This document shows positions 1-8,626 of a stretch of DNA of 45,196 nt, piece by piece. This DNA comes from Phaeocystidibacter sp965659725 (GTDB taxonomy: Bacteria > Bacteroidota > Bacteroidia > Flavobacteriales > Schleiferiaceae). The DNA lies in assembly GCA_965659725.1 (NCBI GenBank), contig CBFHXG010000015.1, forward strand, positions 1-45,196. The letters run 5' to 3'. Within the stretch, counting starts at the first letter, position 1. Each line of letters begins with the position of its first letter. Position numbers and translations under genes: made by a program. The notes beneath the pieces are model-generated. The model ran no database searches. It was not told the origin of the DNA and saw only the letters and a list, made by a program, of their open reading frames with translations.

Positions 1-128
1 CTGAGATATCGGCAGAAGTGCTTCCCCATGCGCAGTTGGTTTTCGTTCCTCGCTCTGCGCACTACGGATGGATCGAAAATCCGGATGGGTACCTCGGCAC
101 GGTCAAGGAATTTCTTGCTAGTCTGTGA
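1..128 (+). CDS. Alpha/beta hydrolase, C-terminal end (5' truncated)
   Basis: Only the last 41 complete codons are inside the window (reading frame 3, stop TGA at 126-128). The peptide contains PRSAHYGWIENPDGYL followed by a short helix ending in ASL. A His followed by GW.E.P near the C-terminus, with a final helix of the TVKEFL type, is what one sees around the catalytic histidine of alpha/beta hydrolases such as proline iminopeptidase-like enzymes. The substrate cannot be judged from this fragment. Its stop codon directly abuts the stop codon of the convergent ccoI gene, with no base between them. Confidence 0.6.
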   Translation, partial: EISAEVLPHAQLVFVPRSAHYGWIENPDGYLGTVKEFLASL

Positions 129-2558
129 TCAAGCCTCATCGAGTGCTAAGGAAACACTCGTCTTCTTCTCCTTACTCTCCTCTTCATTCTTGAATCGGTA
201 GCGATTGACCACGAGCGAAACGAAAGTAACTACGGTGATGGAGCTCAACGGCATAAGGATAGCGGATAGAAGCGGGCTCAACATCCCGCTGAGTGCAAAG
301 CTCAACCCCACGATATTATACAAGAAGGAGAGTCCGAAGCTCCAATAGATCACCCGTTTGGTAAATCGGGCCAACATAAAGAACTCTGGCAGTCGTCCAA
401 AGCTGGAGGCTTGAAGGATGGCATCACTCGCCGGAGTAAAGTTGTTGATGTCTTCCGCCACACTGATACCCACCTCAGCTTGATTCAATGCCCCGGCATC
501 ATTCAGTCCATCTCCGATCATCGCCACTCGATAATCGAATTTCTGCATGTTGGAAATGGCCGCCAACTTATCCGTTGGTGATTGCTTGAACTTCAGCTTG
601 ACGTCCTTTCCAAAAAGACTGCGTAGTGCATGCTCTTCACCATTATCGTCGCCGGTTACAACCGTTTGACCCACCAGCTTACCCATGGATTGTATGACAG
701 ATGCCGTTTCCTTTCTGAAGGCGTGATAGATGGTAAAATGGCCTATCAATTCTCCACCTTTCTCGATCCAGACCTTGCTGGCATTCGGCGTTGCCGTGTC
801 TCCAGCTCCCAGCCATTTGCCAGAACCTATCTTCCATTCTACATCGGCACTCTTACCTCTAACTCCCTTACCCACTTCTTCTTCAAAAAAATCTGGCGCA
901 ATTCCCGCCTGACCAAGCCAAGATGAGATCCTGGAACTCAAGGGGTGCTTGGACGACTTCATCAGTCCGGCAATGACCGACCTATCCGATGCACTCAATG
1001 CATCACCGTTCCACTCCACCTTGCTTTGCGACACACTTGTTAAGGTGCCTGTCTTGTCCCAAACCACCTTCTCGATCTCGGCGAGAGCTTCAACCACCTC
1101 CGCCCTTTTCAGGTAAAGCCCCTTCCTGCCCATCAATCGCAAAGCATGACCATTGGCAAATGGGGCGCTGAGGGCAAGGGCACATGGACAAGCAACGATG
1201 AGTACAGCGGTAAACACCTTGATGGCCATGGCGAGATCTGCAACGAAATACCAATAGGCAAACGCGCCAATGGACAAGGCGATGATGGTAACTACGAAGT
1301 ATTTAGAGATCCGATCGGTAAGGGTATGGAATCTATCCGCCTTGTTACCTTCAAAACTCTGATCGTTCCAAAGCTGGGTCAAGTAGCTCTGATCCATCGG
1401 TTTCTCTACCAAAACCTCGATGGCACCACCGCACTGCTTACCTCCGGCAAACACATGGTCGCCTATAGCCTTTGGTTCGGGCGTTGACTCTCCTGTAACG
1501 AATGCATTGTCGATAAGTGGATCCCCTTTTAAGATAACGCCATCAACGGGGATGATCTCCTCATTTCGGATGTATATGCGCTGACCTTTCTCGAGTTTTT
1601 GAACGGGAACGACCTTTTCTTCGTTGTCGTTTTCCAAAACCGTGATCCCCAAGGGGAAGTAGCTCTTGTAATCGCGTTCGAAGGAAAGCGATTCATAGGT
1701 CTTGCGTTGGAATAACTTTCCGAGCAAAAGGAAAAATAGGAGTCCTGCCAATGAATCTAGATATCCACTTCCCGTTCCTGCAACGATCTCGAATGTGCTT
1801 TGCAAAAAGAGAGCTGTAATTCCAAGTGCGATGGGCTGGTCGATATTGATGCGCTTCATCTTCACACCCATCCAGGCCGTGGTAAAGTAATCTCGCGCCG
1901 AGTAGAAGATGACTGGAAGGATGAGTACCCAACTCAACCAGCGGAAGAATGAGGCGTATTTCATCAGGCTATTGTCGCCAGGATAGAAATATTCCGGCAG
2001 GGCCATGAGCATGATGTTTCCGAAGGCAAAGGCGGCTATTCCAAATTGGTAGATGAGTCGCTTATCTCGTGTATTCTTCCCTTGATCTCCTTCACCGTCG
2101 GTCAGGCGAATATGAGGAGGGTAACCGATATTCTGCAGAAGCTCGGCTAGTTCCTTGAGAGACATCTCATCGTGTTTGAATCGAATATGAGCTGTCCGCT
2201 TGCTGAACTCCACTCGAACACTGATCACAGAACTGTGGATCTTGTGCAACCTTTCTAGCAACCACAAACAGGCGCTGCAGTGGATGGCGGGAAGGAAAAG
2301 TCGTACGACACCTATCTTCCCATCGCTGAAGTCCATGACCTGCTCGGCAATCTCATCATTCTCGAGGAAAGCGAAATCATTACCCGACTGAACAGGCTTT
2401 CCGGGCTTATCTTGACGGTGATAGAAAGATTCCATGCCGTTTGCCCAAAGAAGGGTGTACACTGACTTGCAACCGTGACAGCAGAACACCTTATCGTCTA
2501 AGGTTATCTGTGTTGAGCACGGAGCTCCACAGTGATCGCACTTTATATGGTTAGGCAT
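129..2558 (-). CDS. ccoI: Heavy-metal P1B-type ATPase, CcoI/FixI type (cbb3 oxidase copper delivery)
   Basis: Inner-membrane copper-translocating P-type ATPase of 809 residues. In this family the protein moves copper across the membrane for assembly of cbb3-type cytochrome oxidase. Visible in order: an N-terminal cysteine-rich metal-binding module (C7, C10, C14, CCHGC at 26-30), a heavy-metal-associated domain with CSAC at 94-97, several membrane segments, the CPC transport motif near residue 456, the phosphorylation motif DKTGT near 502, and GDGLND in the hinge. An in-frame TTG lies 8 codons upstream, but the ATG at 2558 is preferred because AAGCGAGG lies just before it and the Cys motif begins soon after. 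The gene is divergent from a Crp/Fnr regulator, a pairing that suggests oxygen control. The cbb3 subunit genes are not in the window. Confidence 0.9.
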   Translation of the reverse strand: MPNHIKCDHCGAPCSTQITLDDKVFCCHGCKSVYTLLWANGMESFYHRQDKPGKPVQSGNDFAFLENDEIAEQVMDFSDGKIGVVRLFLPAIHCSACLWLLERLHKIHSSVISVRVEFSKRTAHIRFKHDEMSLKELAELLQNIGYPPHIRLTDGEGDQGKNTRDKRLIYQFGIAAFAFGNIMLMALPEYFYPGDNSLMKYASFFRWLSWVLILPVIFYSARDYFTTAWMGVKMKRINIDQPIALGITALFLQSTFEIVAGTGSGYLDSLAGLLFFLLLGKLFQRKTYESLSFERDYKSYFPLGITVLENDNEEKVVPVQKLEKGQRIYIRNEEIIPVDGVILKGDPLIDNAFVTGESTPEPKAIGDHVFAGGKQCGGAIEVLVEKPMDQSYLTQLWNDQSFEGNKADRFHTLTDRISKYFVVTIIALSIGAFAYWYFVADLAMAIKVFTAVLIVACPCALALSAPFANGHALRLMGRKGLYLKRAEVVEALAEIEKVVWDKTGTLTSVSQSKVEWNGDALSASDRSVIAGLMKSSKHPLSSRISSWLGQAGIAPDFFEEEVGKGVRGKSADVEWKIGSGKWLGAGDTATPNASKVWIEKGGELIGHFTIYHAFRKETASVIQSMGKLVGQTVVTGDDNGEEHALRSLFGKDVKLKFKQSPTDKLAAISNMQKFDYRVAMIGDGLNDAGALNQAEVGISVAEDINNFTPASDAILQASSFGRLPEFFMLARFTKRVIYWSFGLSFLYNIVGLSFALSGMLSPLLSAILMPLSSITVVTFVSLVVNRYRFKNEEESKEKKTSVSLALDEA

Positions 2559-2665
2559 ACCTCGCTTCAAATATTTTATCAAAAGTCGGAGACCTCTGTT
2601 GATAATACCATGATATTTGTCAGCCCTAACTCAAAAAATCCTTGACCACCTTACTCAACATTGCT

Positions 2666-2673
2666 TATATTTG
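2666..2673 (+). promoter_or_regulatory. TAnnTTTG box (TATATTTG) of the Crp/Fnr gene
   Basis: Exact match to the Bacteroidota -7 consensus, 5 nt before the ATG at 2679. A TTG at 2642-2644 lies 21 nt upstream, within the known 17-23 nt spacing. Transcription would start at or next to the ATG, so the mRNA is predicted to be leaderless or nearly so. Confidence 0.6.
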
Positions 2674-2678
2674 AGTGT

Positions 2679-3401
2679 ATGCCTCAAAAGACCACACACA
2701 ACCCAATACCATTTGATTGTGCTAACTGCGGCAAGAAGCACTTGTCCCTCTTCAAGGATCTGAATCCTGAGGAAATTGACGAGTTGAACAATGTCAAGGC
2801 GTGTACCTCATTCCGTAAAGGACAAATTATCATGAGTGAGGGAACCCGTCCCAACGGAGTTTTCTGCATCCATTCCGGTAAGGCTAAGCTGCATCGCATG
2901 GGTCAAAATGGTAAAGACCAGATCATTCGTTTCGCTGTAAATGGAGACTTGGTCGGCTATCGCTCGTTGTTAAGTGAAGAACCACTTTCGGCGACCGTTG
3001 AAGCCTTAGAGGACATTCATGCTTGTTACATTCCCAAGCAGGTACTCTTCGGATTTCTCGAGAAGAACCCTAAGTTTTCATTGAACATCCTACGCATGGC
3101 ATGCCATGAATTGGGTGAAGCGGGTAAGTTGATCACCGACATCGCACAGAAGTCGGTTCGCGAACGCCTAGCGGAAGTATTGTTGGTACTCAAATCTCAA
3201 TTCGGGGTGAATGAGGAAACGGGTGCCATCGACATTGCTTTGACACGCGAGGAGATCGCCAACATGATCGGCACGGCCACAGAGTCGGTTATCCGATTGA
3301 TCTCTGAATTCAAAGGAGACGGACTCATTGATGTAAAAGGTAGACACATCACCTTACTCAATGAGGCTGAATTAGTTCGCGTAGGAAAGGTCTTCGATTA
3401 A
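2679..3401 (+). CDS. Crp/Fnr family transcriptional regulator
   Basis: A 240-residue regulator with an N-terminal cyclic-nucleotide-binding-like beta roll (about 22-145) and a C-terminal winged helix-turn-helix whose recognition part reads TREEIANMIGTATESVIR. Cysteines at C14 and C17 (CANC), C42, C63 and C116 recall FNR, where CxxC, a third N-terminal Cys and a central Cys near 122 hold a 4Fe-4S cluster. The third Cys is spaced differently here, and H21 or C42 would have to replace it, so oxygen sensing is an inference. An upstream in-frame TTG at 2661 overlaps the promoter box, so the ATG at 2679 is chosen. Divergent transcription from ccoI makes ccoI a likely target. Confidence 0.9.
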   Translation: MPQKTTHNPIPFDCANCGKKHLSLFKDLNPEEIDELNNVKACTSFRKGQIIMSEGTRPNGVFCIHSGKAKLHRMGQNGKDQIIRFAVNGDLVGYRSLLSEEPLSATVEALEDIHACYIPKQVLFGFLEKNPKFSLNILRMACHELGEAGKLITDIAQKSVRERLAEVLLVLKSQFGVNEETGAIDIALTREEIANMIGTATESVIRLISEFKGDGLIDVKGRHITLLNEAELVRVGKVFD

Positions 3402-3412
3402 AAAGACCTTCC
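3384..3412. terminator. Hairpin across the stop codon of the Crp/Fnr gene
   Basis: GGAAAGGTCTT (3384-3394) pairs with AAGACCTTCC (3403-3412) apart from one bulged A, and the loop contains the TAA stop. It lies in the 36-nt gap between two convergent genes. There is no long T-run on either side, so it may be a weak bidirectional terminator. Confidence 0.4.
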
Positions 3413-3437
3413 CCTTTCGAGTAAACCGCTGGATGTT

Positions 3438-5714
3438 TTATTCGTTTCGCGTTTGAGCATCAACCACTGCCATTGCAACGATGTTGACAATCTCTCGAAC
3501 GCTTGCACCCATCTGAAGCACATGGGCAGCCTTATCCAACCCTATCAAGATCGGTCCGATCGCCTCTGCAGCACCCAGAGATTGCAGTAATTTGTATGAG
3601 ATATTTCCCGCTGCTAGGTCTGGGAAGATGAAGATGTTCGGCTTGTGGTTCACGAGGTCGGAGAACGGGAATACCTCCTCCAATAGATTGTTGTTCACCG
3701 CAAAGTTGGCCTGCATTTCACCGTCTACAATCAAGTCGGGATGCTTCGCCTTCAACATCTGCACAGCCTTATTCATTTTCTGAGGAACCTTTCCGTGGTG
3801 ACTGCCAAAGTTCGAATAACTCAACAAGGCCACCTTAGGCTTTAGGTTGATCCGTCTCACCGTATCTGCCACAGCCAAAACGATCTCTACAATACCTTCC
3901 GCATCGGGCTCTTCATTGATCGTTGTATCCGCAAAGAATATAGGTCCGCGTTTCGTTAGCATGATGTACATTCCTGCCACACGCTTCTTATCCTGTGGCC
4001 CCAACACCTCGAGGATAGGGCGCACCGCGCGTGGGTAGCGAATGCTCAAACCTGTGATGAATGCATCTGCATCACCGTGTTTTACCATCATTGGACCGAA
4101 GTAATCACGACGTTTCATGAGGCGCTTGGCCTCGAACTCTGTCACACCTCTACGCTTGCGATCTTCATACAATTGCTTCGCGTAGGTTGCTGCCATTTCG
4201 GGCTGTGTACGTGGATCGATGACGGTCATGTTCTCTAGGATACCAAGGTCGTATTGATCATCGATCTCCTTGATCCTATTCTCATCGCCAAGCAGGATCG
4301 GGTGTGCAATACCCTCCTCGTAAGCGATCTGTGCCGCCTTGAGCATCTTGAATGAATCGGCTTCGCTGAATACAACGCGCTGTGGATTGGCCCTTGCCTT
4401 CTCCATAGCCAGGCGAATGAACTTGTCATCCCTGCCTAGTCGACTGATCAACTCCTCCTTATAACGGTCCCAGCTAGCGATCTCATGACGTGCTACCCCG
4501 CTTTCAATAGCTGCTTTTGCAACAGCCACTGCAACGGTGTAGATCAACCTTGGATCGAAGGGCTTGGGTATGATGTACTTTCTACCGAACGACATATTGC
4601 GCATCCCGTAGGCGAGATTCACGATCTCCGGAACGGGCTCTTTGGCAAGTCGTGCTATGGCGTGTGTTGCCGCCAACTTCATCTCTTCATTGATCTTCGT
4701 CGCTCGAACGTCGAGTGCTCCGCGGAAGATGAAAGGGAATCCCAACACGTTATTCACCTGGTTCGGATTATCGCTGCGTCCGGTGGCCATAATAATGTCC
4801 TCGCGGGCATCGATGGCGTCTTGGTAATCGATCTCTGGGTCAGGATTTGCCAAAGCAAATACGATAGGATCCTTGGCCATGCTCTTCACCATCGCCTTGC
4901 TCAAAACGCCACCTTTGGAAAGACCAACGAAAACGTCGGCGTCTTTGATGGCCTCTGCGAGTGTATTGAGCTTAGTGTCGCGAGCAAATTTCTGCTTTTC
5001 AGGGGTAAGCTTCTCTCTATCCATGGTAATCACACCCTTACTGTCGAGCATCAACAGATTCTGTGGGTCGACACCAAGTGATAGATAAAGCGAAGCACAG
5101 CTCACAGCTGAAGCACCTGCTCCGTTGAACACCACCTTTACCTTCGAGATATCCTTCTTTACAATGTCCAGCGCGTTCAAGAGGGCGGCTCCCGAGATGA
5201 TGGCTGTGCCGTGCTGATCATCATGCATCACGGGGATGTCGAGTTCCTCCTTCAAGCGTTGTTCGATCTCAAAACAATCTGGCGCTTTGATATCTTCAAG
5301 ATTGATACCTCCAAATGTAGGTCCGAGTGCCTTCACAGTTTGAATGAAGGTTTCAGGATCCTTGGCATCTAGTTCGAGGTCGAACGTATCGATATCAGCA
5401 AAGATCTTGAAGAGCACTCCTTTGCCTTCCATAACGGGCTTGCTGGCGAGTGGACCGATATCTCCTAAACCGAGCACGGCTGTACCGTTGGATATCACGG
5501 CTACCAAGTTTCCCTTGGCGGTATACTTATAAGCAGCCTCCGGATCTTTCTCGATCTCCTTGCACGGTTCGGCAACCCCAGGGGAATAGGCGATGCTCAG
5601 ATCGCGCTGTGAATTGGAAGGCTTGCTAGGAATAACCTCGATCTTACCAGGTCGTGCACCTTCGTGATAATCGAGTATATCTTGTTTTCGGATCTGATTC
5701 TTCTTCTTCGCCAT
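3438..5714 (-). CDS. maeB: NADP-dependent malic enzyme with C-terminal phosphotransacetylase-like domain
   Basis: Large MaeB-type malic enzyme (758 residues) that converts malate to pyruvate and CO2 with NADP. The N-terminal about 430 residues are the malic enzyme: SYSPGVAEPC early, GLGDIGPLASKPVMEGK in the substrate region, and an NAD(P)-binding NGAGASAVSC near residue 200. The C-terminal about 320 residues resemble phosphate acetyltransferase, which in this family is considered regulatory (acetyl-CoA binding) rather than catalytic. Length and domain order are normal for the family. The gene has its own promoter in the gap to hflX and converges on the Crp/Fnr gene. It probably supplies NADPH and pyruvate during growth on dicarboxylates. 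Confidence 0.95.
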   Translation of the reverse strand: MAKKKNQIRKQDILDYHEGARPGKIEVIPSKPSNSQRDLSIAYSPGVAEPCKEIEKDPEAAYKYTAKGNLVAVISNGTAVLGLGDIGPLASKPVMEGKGVLFKIFADIDTFDLELDAKDPETFIQTVKALGPTFGGINLEDIKAPDCFEIEQRLKEELDIPVMHDDQHGTAIISGAALLNALDIVKKDISKVKVVFNGAGASAVSCASLYLSLGVDPQNLLMLDSKGVITMDREKLTPEKQKFARDTKLNTLAEAIKDADVFVGLSKGGVLSKAMVKSMAKDPIVFALANPDPEIDYQDAIDAREDIIMATGRSDNPNQVNNVLGFPFIFRGALDVRATKINEEMKLAATHAIARLAKEPVPEIVNLAYGMRNMSFGRKYIIPKPFDPRLIYTVAVAVAKAAIESGVARHEIASWDRYKEELISRLGRDDKFIRLAMEKARANPQRVVFSEADSFKMLKAAQIAYEEGIAHPILLGDENRIKEIDDQYDLGILENMTVIDPRTQPEMAATYAKQLYEDRKRRGVTEFEAKRLMKRRDYFGPMMVKHGDADAFITGLSIRYPRAVRPILEVLGPQDKKRVAGMYIMLTKRGPIFFADTTINEEPDAEGIVEIVLAVADTVRRINLKPKVALLSYSNFGSHHGKVPQKMNKAVQMLKAKHPDLIVDGEMQANFAVNNNLLEEVFPFSDLVNHKPNIFIFPDLAAGNISYKLLQSLGAAEAIGPILIGLDKAAHVLQMGASVREIVNIVAMAVVDAQTRNE

Positions 5715-5733
5715 TTCGATGGGGATGTTTACA

Positions 5734-5762
5734 CAAATGTATCAAAAGGTCAACTCCGTCAA
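5734..5762 (-). promoter_or_regulatory. Promoter of maeB (TTG-N18-TACATTTG)
   Basis: On the minus strand, TTG (5762-5760) and TACATTTG (5741-5734) are separated by 18 nt, an exact match to the Bacteroidota -33/-7 pattern. The box is 19 nt before the ATG at 5714, so the leader is short and this gene is not leaderless. Confidence 0.7.
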
Positions 5763-5768
5763 CGGAAT

Positions 5769-6965
5769 CTAGTACAAGAAGTTCTCGAATGGAAAACGTT
5801 GAGCGTGGATCTCAGAGATCACCTTATACATCGACTCTCGCAAGCTATCCATGTTGATCTTGTGCTCGGCCGAAATAAAAACGGCGTTGCCATCCATCTT
5901 GGACATCCAAGTGCGCTTCCAATCGTCGATCGTGAAGTATTTCTCTTCCTTCTCCTCCTCTGGGTCGATCACTTCTGGCTCCTCATGCTCGTAGAGGTCG
6001 ATCTTGTTAAACACCATGATGGTTGGTTTTTCCTGCCCATCGATCTCTGAGATCGTTTCATTAACGGATTGTATGTGCTCCATGAAATTGGAATGCGAAA
6101 TGTCCACCACGTGAAGAAGCACGTCCGCTTCTCGGACCTCATCGAGGGTGCTCTTAAAACTCTCAACAAGTTGAGTTGGGAGCTTTCGGATGAACCCAAC
6201 GGTGTCGGATAGCAGGAAGGGCAAGTTACCAATCACCACCTTACGCACGGTGGTGTCGAGCGTTGCGAAAAGCTTGTTCTCAGCCAACACTTCACTCTTT
6301 GCCATGCGGTTCATGAGCGTGCTCTTACCAACGTTGGTGTATCCCACCAAAGCAACGCGCACAAGGCTACCTCGGTTACCACGTTGGGTAGCCATTTGCT
6401 TATCAATCTTTTCTAGCTTCTTCTTGAGCAGACTGATCTTTTGTTGAATAATACGACGGTCGGTTTCGATCTGCGTTTCACCGGGTCCGCGCATACCGAT
6501 ACCCCCTTTTTGGCGCTCCAAGTGCGTCCACATTCGGGTGAGTCGAGGCAAGAGATATTCGTACTGCGCCAACTCTACCTGGGTCCTTGCATAGCTCGTT
6601 TGAGCTCGTGCTGCGAAGATGTCGAGGATCAAATTGGTTCGATCGAGCACTTTGCACTTGAACGTCTGTTCGATGCTCTTCAGTTGAGATGGGGTGAGTT
6701 CATCATCGAAGATCACCATATCGATGTCTTCTGCCACAATGAACTCCTTGATTTCATCCATTTTCCCAGTGCCTAAGAAGGTCTTTGGATGAGGTGTATC
6801 TAGCTTTTGAGTGAAGCGTTTAACGCTTGTAGCGCCGGCTGTTTCAGCCAAGAATTCAAGTTCATCGAGGTATTCCTTACTCTTCTCCTCATCTTGCCAC
6901 CTGTTGATGATGCCAATGAGGACACAACGTTCTTCTGTATGGGTCTTCGGCTTGAGTTCAATCAT
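5769..6965 (-). CDS. hflX: Ribosome-associated GTPase HflX
   Basis: A 398-residue HflX. Family members bind the 50S subunit and split or rescue stalled ribosomes, often under stress. Visible features are an N-terminal HflX domain with FLGTGKMDEI, a glycine-rich linker region containing RGPGETQIETDRR, a coiled region of charged residues, and then the G domain with P-loop GYTNVGKST near residue 210, the switch DTVGF and the base-specificity motif FNKID. The length is typical. The ATG overlaps the stop of the upstream membrane-protein gene by 4 nt (6962-6965), so the two are probably translated from one transcript. Confidence 0.95.
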   Translation of the reverse strand: MIELKPKTHTEERCVLIGIINRWQDEEKSKEYLDELEFLAETAGATSVKRFTQKLDTPHPKTFLGTGKMDEIKEFIVAEDIDMVIFDDELTPSQLKSIEQTFKCKVLDRTNLILDIFAARAQTSYARTQVELAQYEYLLPRLTRMWTHLERQKGGIGMRGPGETQIETDRRIIQQKISLLKKKLEKIDKQMATQRGNRGSLVRVALVGYTNVGKSTLMNRMAKSEVLAENKLFATLDTTVRKVVIGNLPFLLSDTVGFIRKLPTQLVESFKSTLDEVREADVLLHVVDISHSNFMEHIQSVNETISEIDGQEKPTIMVFNKIDLYEHEEPEVIDPEEEKEEKYFTIDDWKRTWMSKMDGNAVFISAEHKINMDSLRESMYKVISEIHAQRFPFENFLY

Positions 6966-7408
6966 GCACCGGGTAGTTCAAATAAACGTTCCCATGGCAC
7001 GCGGCTGAGAATGAGAAGAAGGCCTAATCCGAAGAAGATCAAAAGGTGACGGAACTTCTTCTTATCGGTATCTTTTTTCTTCGAGCCAGAGCGACCAATG
7101 GTAATGAGAATGATTCCAATGATATTGATGGTGATATGCTCAACGGAATAGAAACGAAGTGTTGCATCACCCATCGCTTGTTCCATAGGCAGGTTGCCGA
7201 TGAAGTAAGGCGACTGAAAATACATTACGAGTCCTACCACCAACTGAAGGTGTGCCAAGATCAATGAAACCAGGCTCAATGTGTTATCGGCCTTCTTAAA
7301 GCTTCCATTTCCAAAGAATCCTGCAGCCGATTTCAATACGGCAATAGTTAGAACGATCAACAAAAGAAGGGCAAGTAGCCAGTGGGTATGTAATAGTCCT
7401 TGATACAT
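6962..7408 (-). CDS. Small integral membrane protein, function unknown
   Basis: A 148-residue protein with four predicted membrane helices: around LLALLLLIVLTIAVL, SLVSLILAHLQLVVGLVMYF, ITINIIGIILITIG, and LLIFFGLGLLLIL. Basic loops (GSKKKDTDKKK) lie between helices 3 and 4. A His in helix 2 and another in VEHITIN might suggest a cytochrome b-like fold, but this is only a guess. The ATG at 7408 is used; a TTG three codons earlier is an alternative. It is the first gene of a two-gene unit with hflX (ATGA overlap). I recognise it only as a conserved Bacteroidota-type unknown. Confidence 0.75.
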   Translation of the reverse strand: MYQGLLHTHWLLALLLLIVLTIAVLKSAAGFFGNGSFKKADNTLSLVSLILAHLQLVVGLVMYFQSPYFIGNLPMEQAMGDATLRFYSVEHITINIIGIILITIGRSGSKKKDTDKKKFRHLLIFFGLGLLLILSRVPWERLFELPGA

Positions 7409-7534
7409 CTGTTTCAAATATTAGATCGTGAATTTACACGAAAGATAGGGTGCAAAGGTACAAAGCACATCGGCACTCACTCCATTATTTTGGGCATTCA
7501 CTACATTCGGGAAGGGCAAGATATCGATACAACC

Positions 7535-7542
7535 TACTTTCG
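7535..7542 (+). promoter_or_regulatory. TAnnTTTG-like box (TACTTTCG) 4 nt before the histidine kinase ATG
   Basis: One mismatch to TAnnTTTG, then TCAC, then ATG at 7547. It belongs to the 4-nt-spacing class described in the findings and predicts a leaderless mRNA. It also supports the start chosen for the kinase. Confidence 0.5.
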
Positions 7543-7546
7543 TCAC

Positions 7547-8626
7547 ATGGCCTTCCTTGAGAAAAAAGATTATTACAACATCGCGGTTATCAGTTTGATT
7601 CCCATTGTCTTCTTCACATCTGTTGAGTTCCTCTCCAGCGGGAGCACCGATCGTGAACTGTCGAATGGCCTGTACAGCCTGGCCTACTCTGCCATCGTCA
7701 CCATTGGACTATACGTTGTCAACTCTTTGATAGTTAGATGGCTACAACTACACCATCCGTGGCAAGACGGACCACTCAAGCGCATCCTGCTCGAAGGTCT
7801 ACTATCCATAATCTTCAGCTCGGCATGGCAAGCCTTTGTGATCTATTTGAGTCTAGAATTCGTTGCGGAGGTCAGTAATGTAAGGGCTCATTACGTCAAT
7901 AATATCGTATTCGGAATCATCATCACGTTCATTGTATTGTTGATCATGGAGGGGGCCTACTTCTTCAACCTTTGGAGAGATAGCCTTACGCGGGTTCAAC
8001 GCATGGAGAAGCAACAATTGCAGGCTCAATTGGATCAGTTAAAGGCTCAGGTTCAACCGCACTTTCTATTCAACAGCTTGAATACGCTTTCGGCCATGTT
8101 AGAGATCGAAAAGGACATTCCAAGGGCGGTGCTTTTCATTGAGGAGTTCTCGCTTTTATACCGACGTATCCTCGAGAATAAAGATGTTCAACTCGTCAGC
8201 TTAGAGGAAGAGATCCGGTTCGTGGAAGCCTATTTGTTGCTTCAAAAGGAAAGATTCACATCCGCATTGGAGGTGAAGATCAATATTAAGGACTCAGACA
8301 AGGACAAGCTGGTGCTTCCTATGGCGATACAAGAACTCTTGGAAAATGCCATTAAGCACAATCGGATGTCGAGAGCCGAGCCCCTGGAAATCAAGATCAC
8401 TTCTGAAATGCATCACTTGTGCATCTCTAATCCAAATCGACCGAAGGCGAATCATACCCCGAGTACGGGAACAGGTCTTGAAAACCTCGCAATGCGACTC
8501 CGTCTCTTGGAAGCACCGAAGTTGAGCGTAGACCATGGTGAGGTATTTCGGGTGTGCATTCCACTATTGCCGAGAGATACCCCTATCAAGCATTTTGAAT
8601 TCGACAACCAAACCAAACCAACATGA
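7547..8626 (+). CDS. LytS-type sensor histidine kinase
   Basis: A 359-residue membrane sensor kinase of the His_kinase (LytS/YehU) class. About four membrane segments fill residues 10-145 (for example IAVISLIPIVFF and IVFGIIITFIVLLIM). A coiled segment rich in Gln follows, and then the phospho-acceptor motif QVQPHFLFNSLNTL with His172. The ATPase domain carries the N-box QELLENAIKHN and a late glycine motif GTGLENLAMRL. No extracellular sensor domain is visible, so the signal may be read within the membrane. The stop overlaps the start of the LytTR response regulator by 4 nt, giving a standard two-component pair. An upstream in-frame TTG would add 49 residues unlike the family, so it was not used. 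Confidence 0.9.
   Translation: MAFLEKKDYYNIAVISLIPIVFFTSVEFLSSGSTDRELSNGLYSLAYSAIVTIGLYVVNSLIVRWLQLHHPWQDGPLKRILLEGLLSIIFSSAWQAFVIYLSLEFVAEVSNVRAHYVNNIVFGIIITFIVLLIMEGAYFFNLWRDSLTRVQRMEKQQLQAQLDQLKAQVQPHFLFNSLNTLSAMLEIEKDIPRAVLFIEEFSLLYRRILENKDVQLVSLEEEIRFVEAYLLLQKERFTSALEVKINIKDSDKDKLVLPMAIQELLENAIKHNRMSRAEPLEIKITSEMHHLCISNPNRPKANHTPSTGTGLENLAMRLRLLEAPKLSVDHGEVFRVCIPLLPRDTPIKHFEFDNQTKPT

Noticed and set aside
2559..2678. FNR box between ccoI and the Crp/Fnr gene
   Set aside because: Several TTGAT or ATCAA half-sites occur, but no pair with the required 4-nt spacing.
4485..5081. Plus-strand 198-codon frame inside maeB
   Set aside because: It is entirely antisense to a clear malic enzyme gene with intact motifs; Cys/His-rich composition is typical of a reverse-strand shadow.
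7453..7460. TACCTTTG on the minus strand as promoter of the small membrane protein and hflX
   Set aside because: Exact -7 box but 44 nt before the ATG with no TTG at 17-23 nt; too weak to list.
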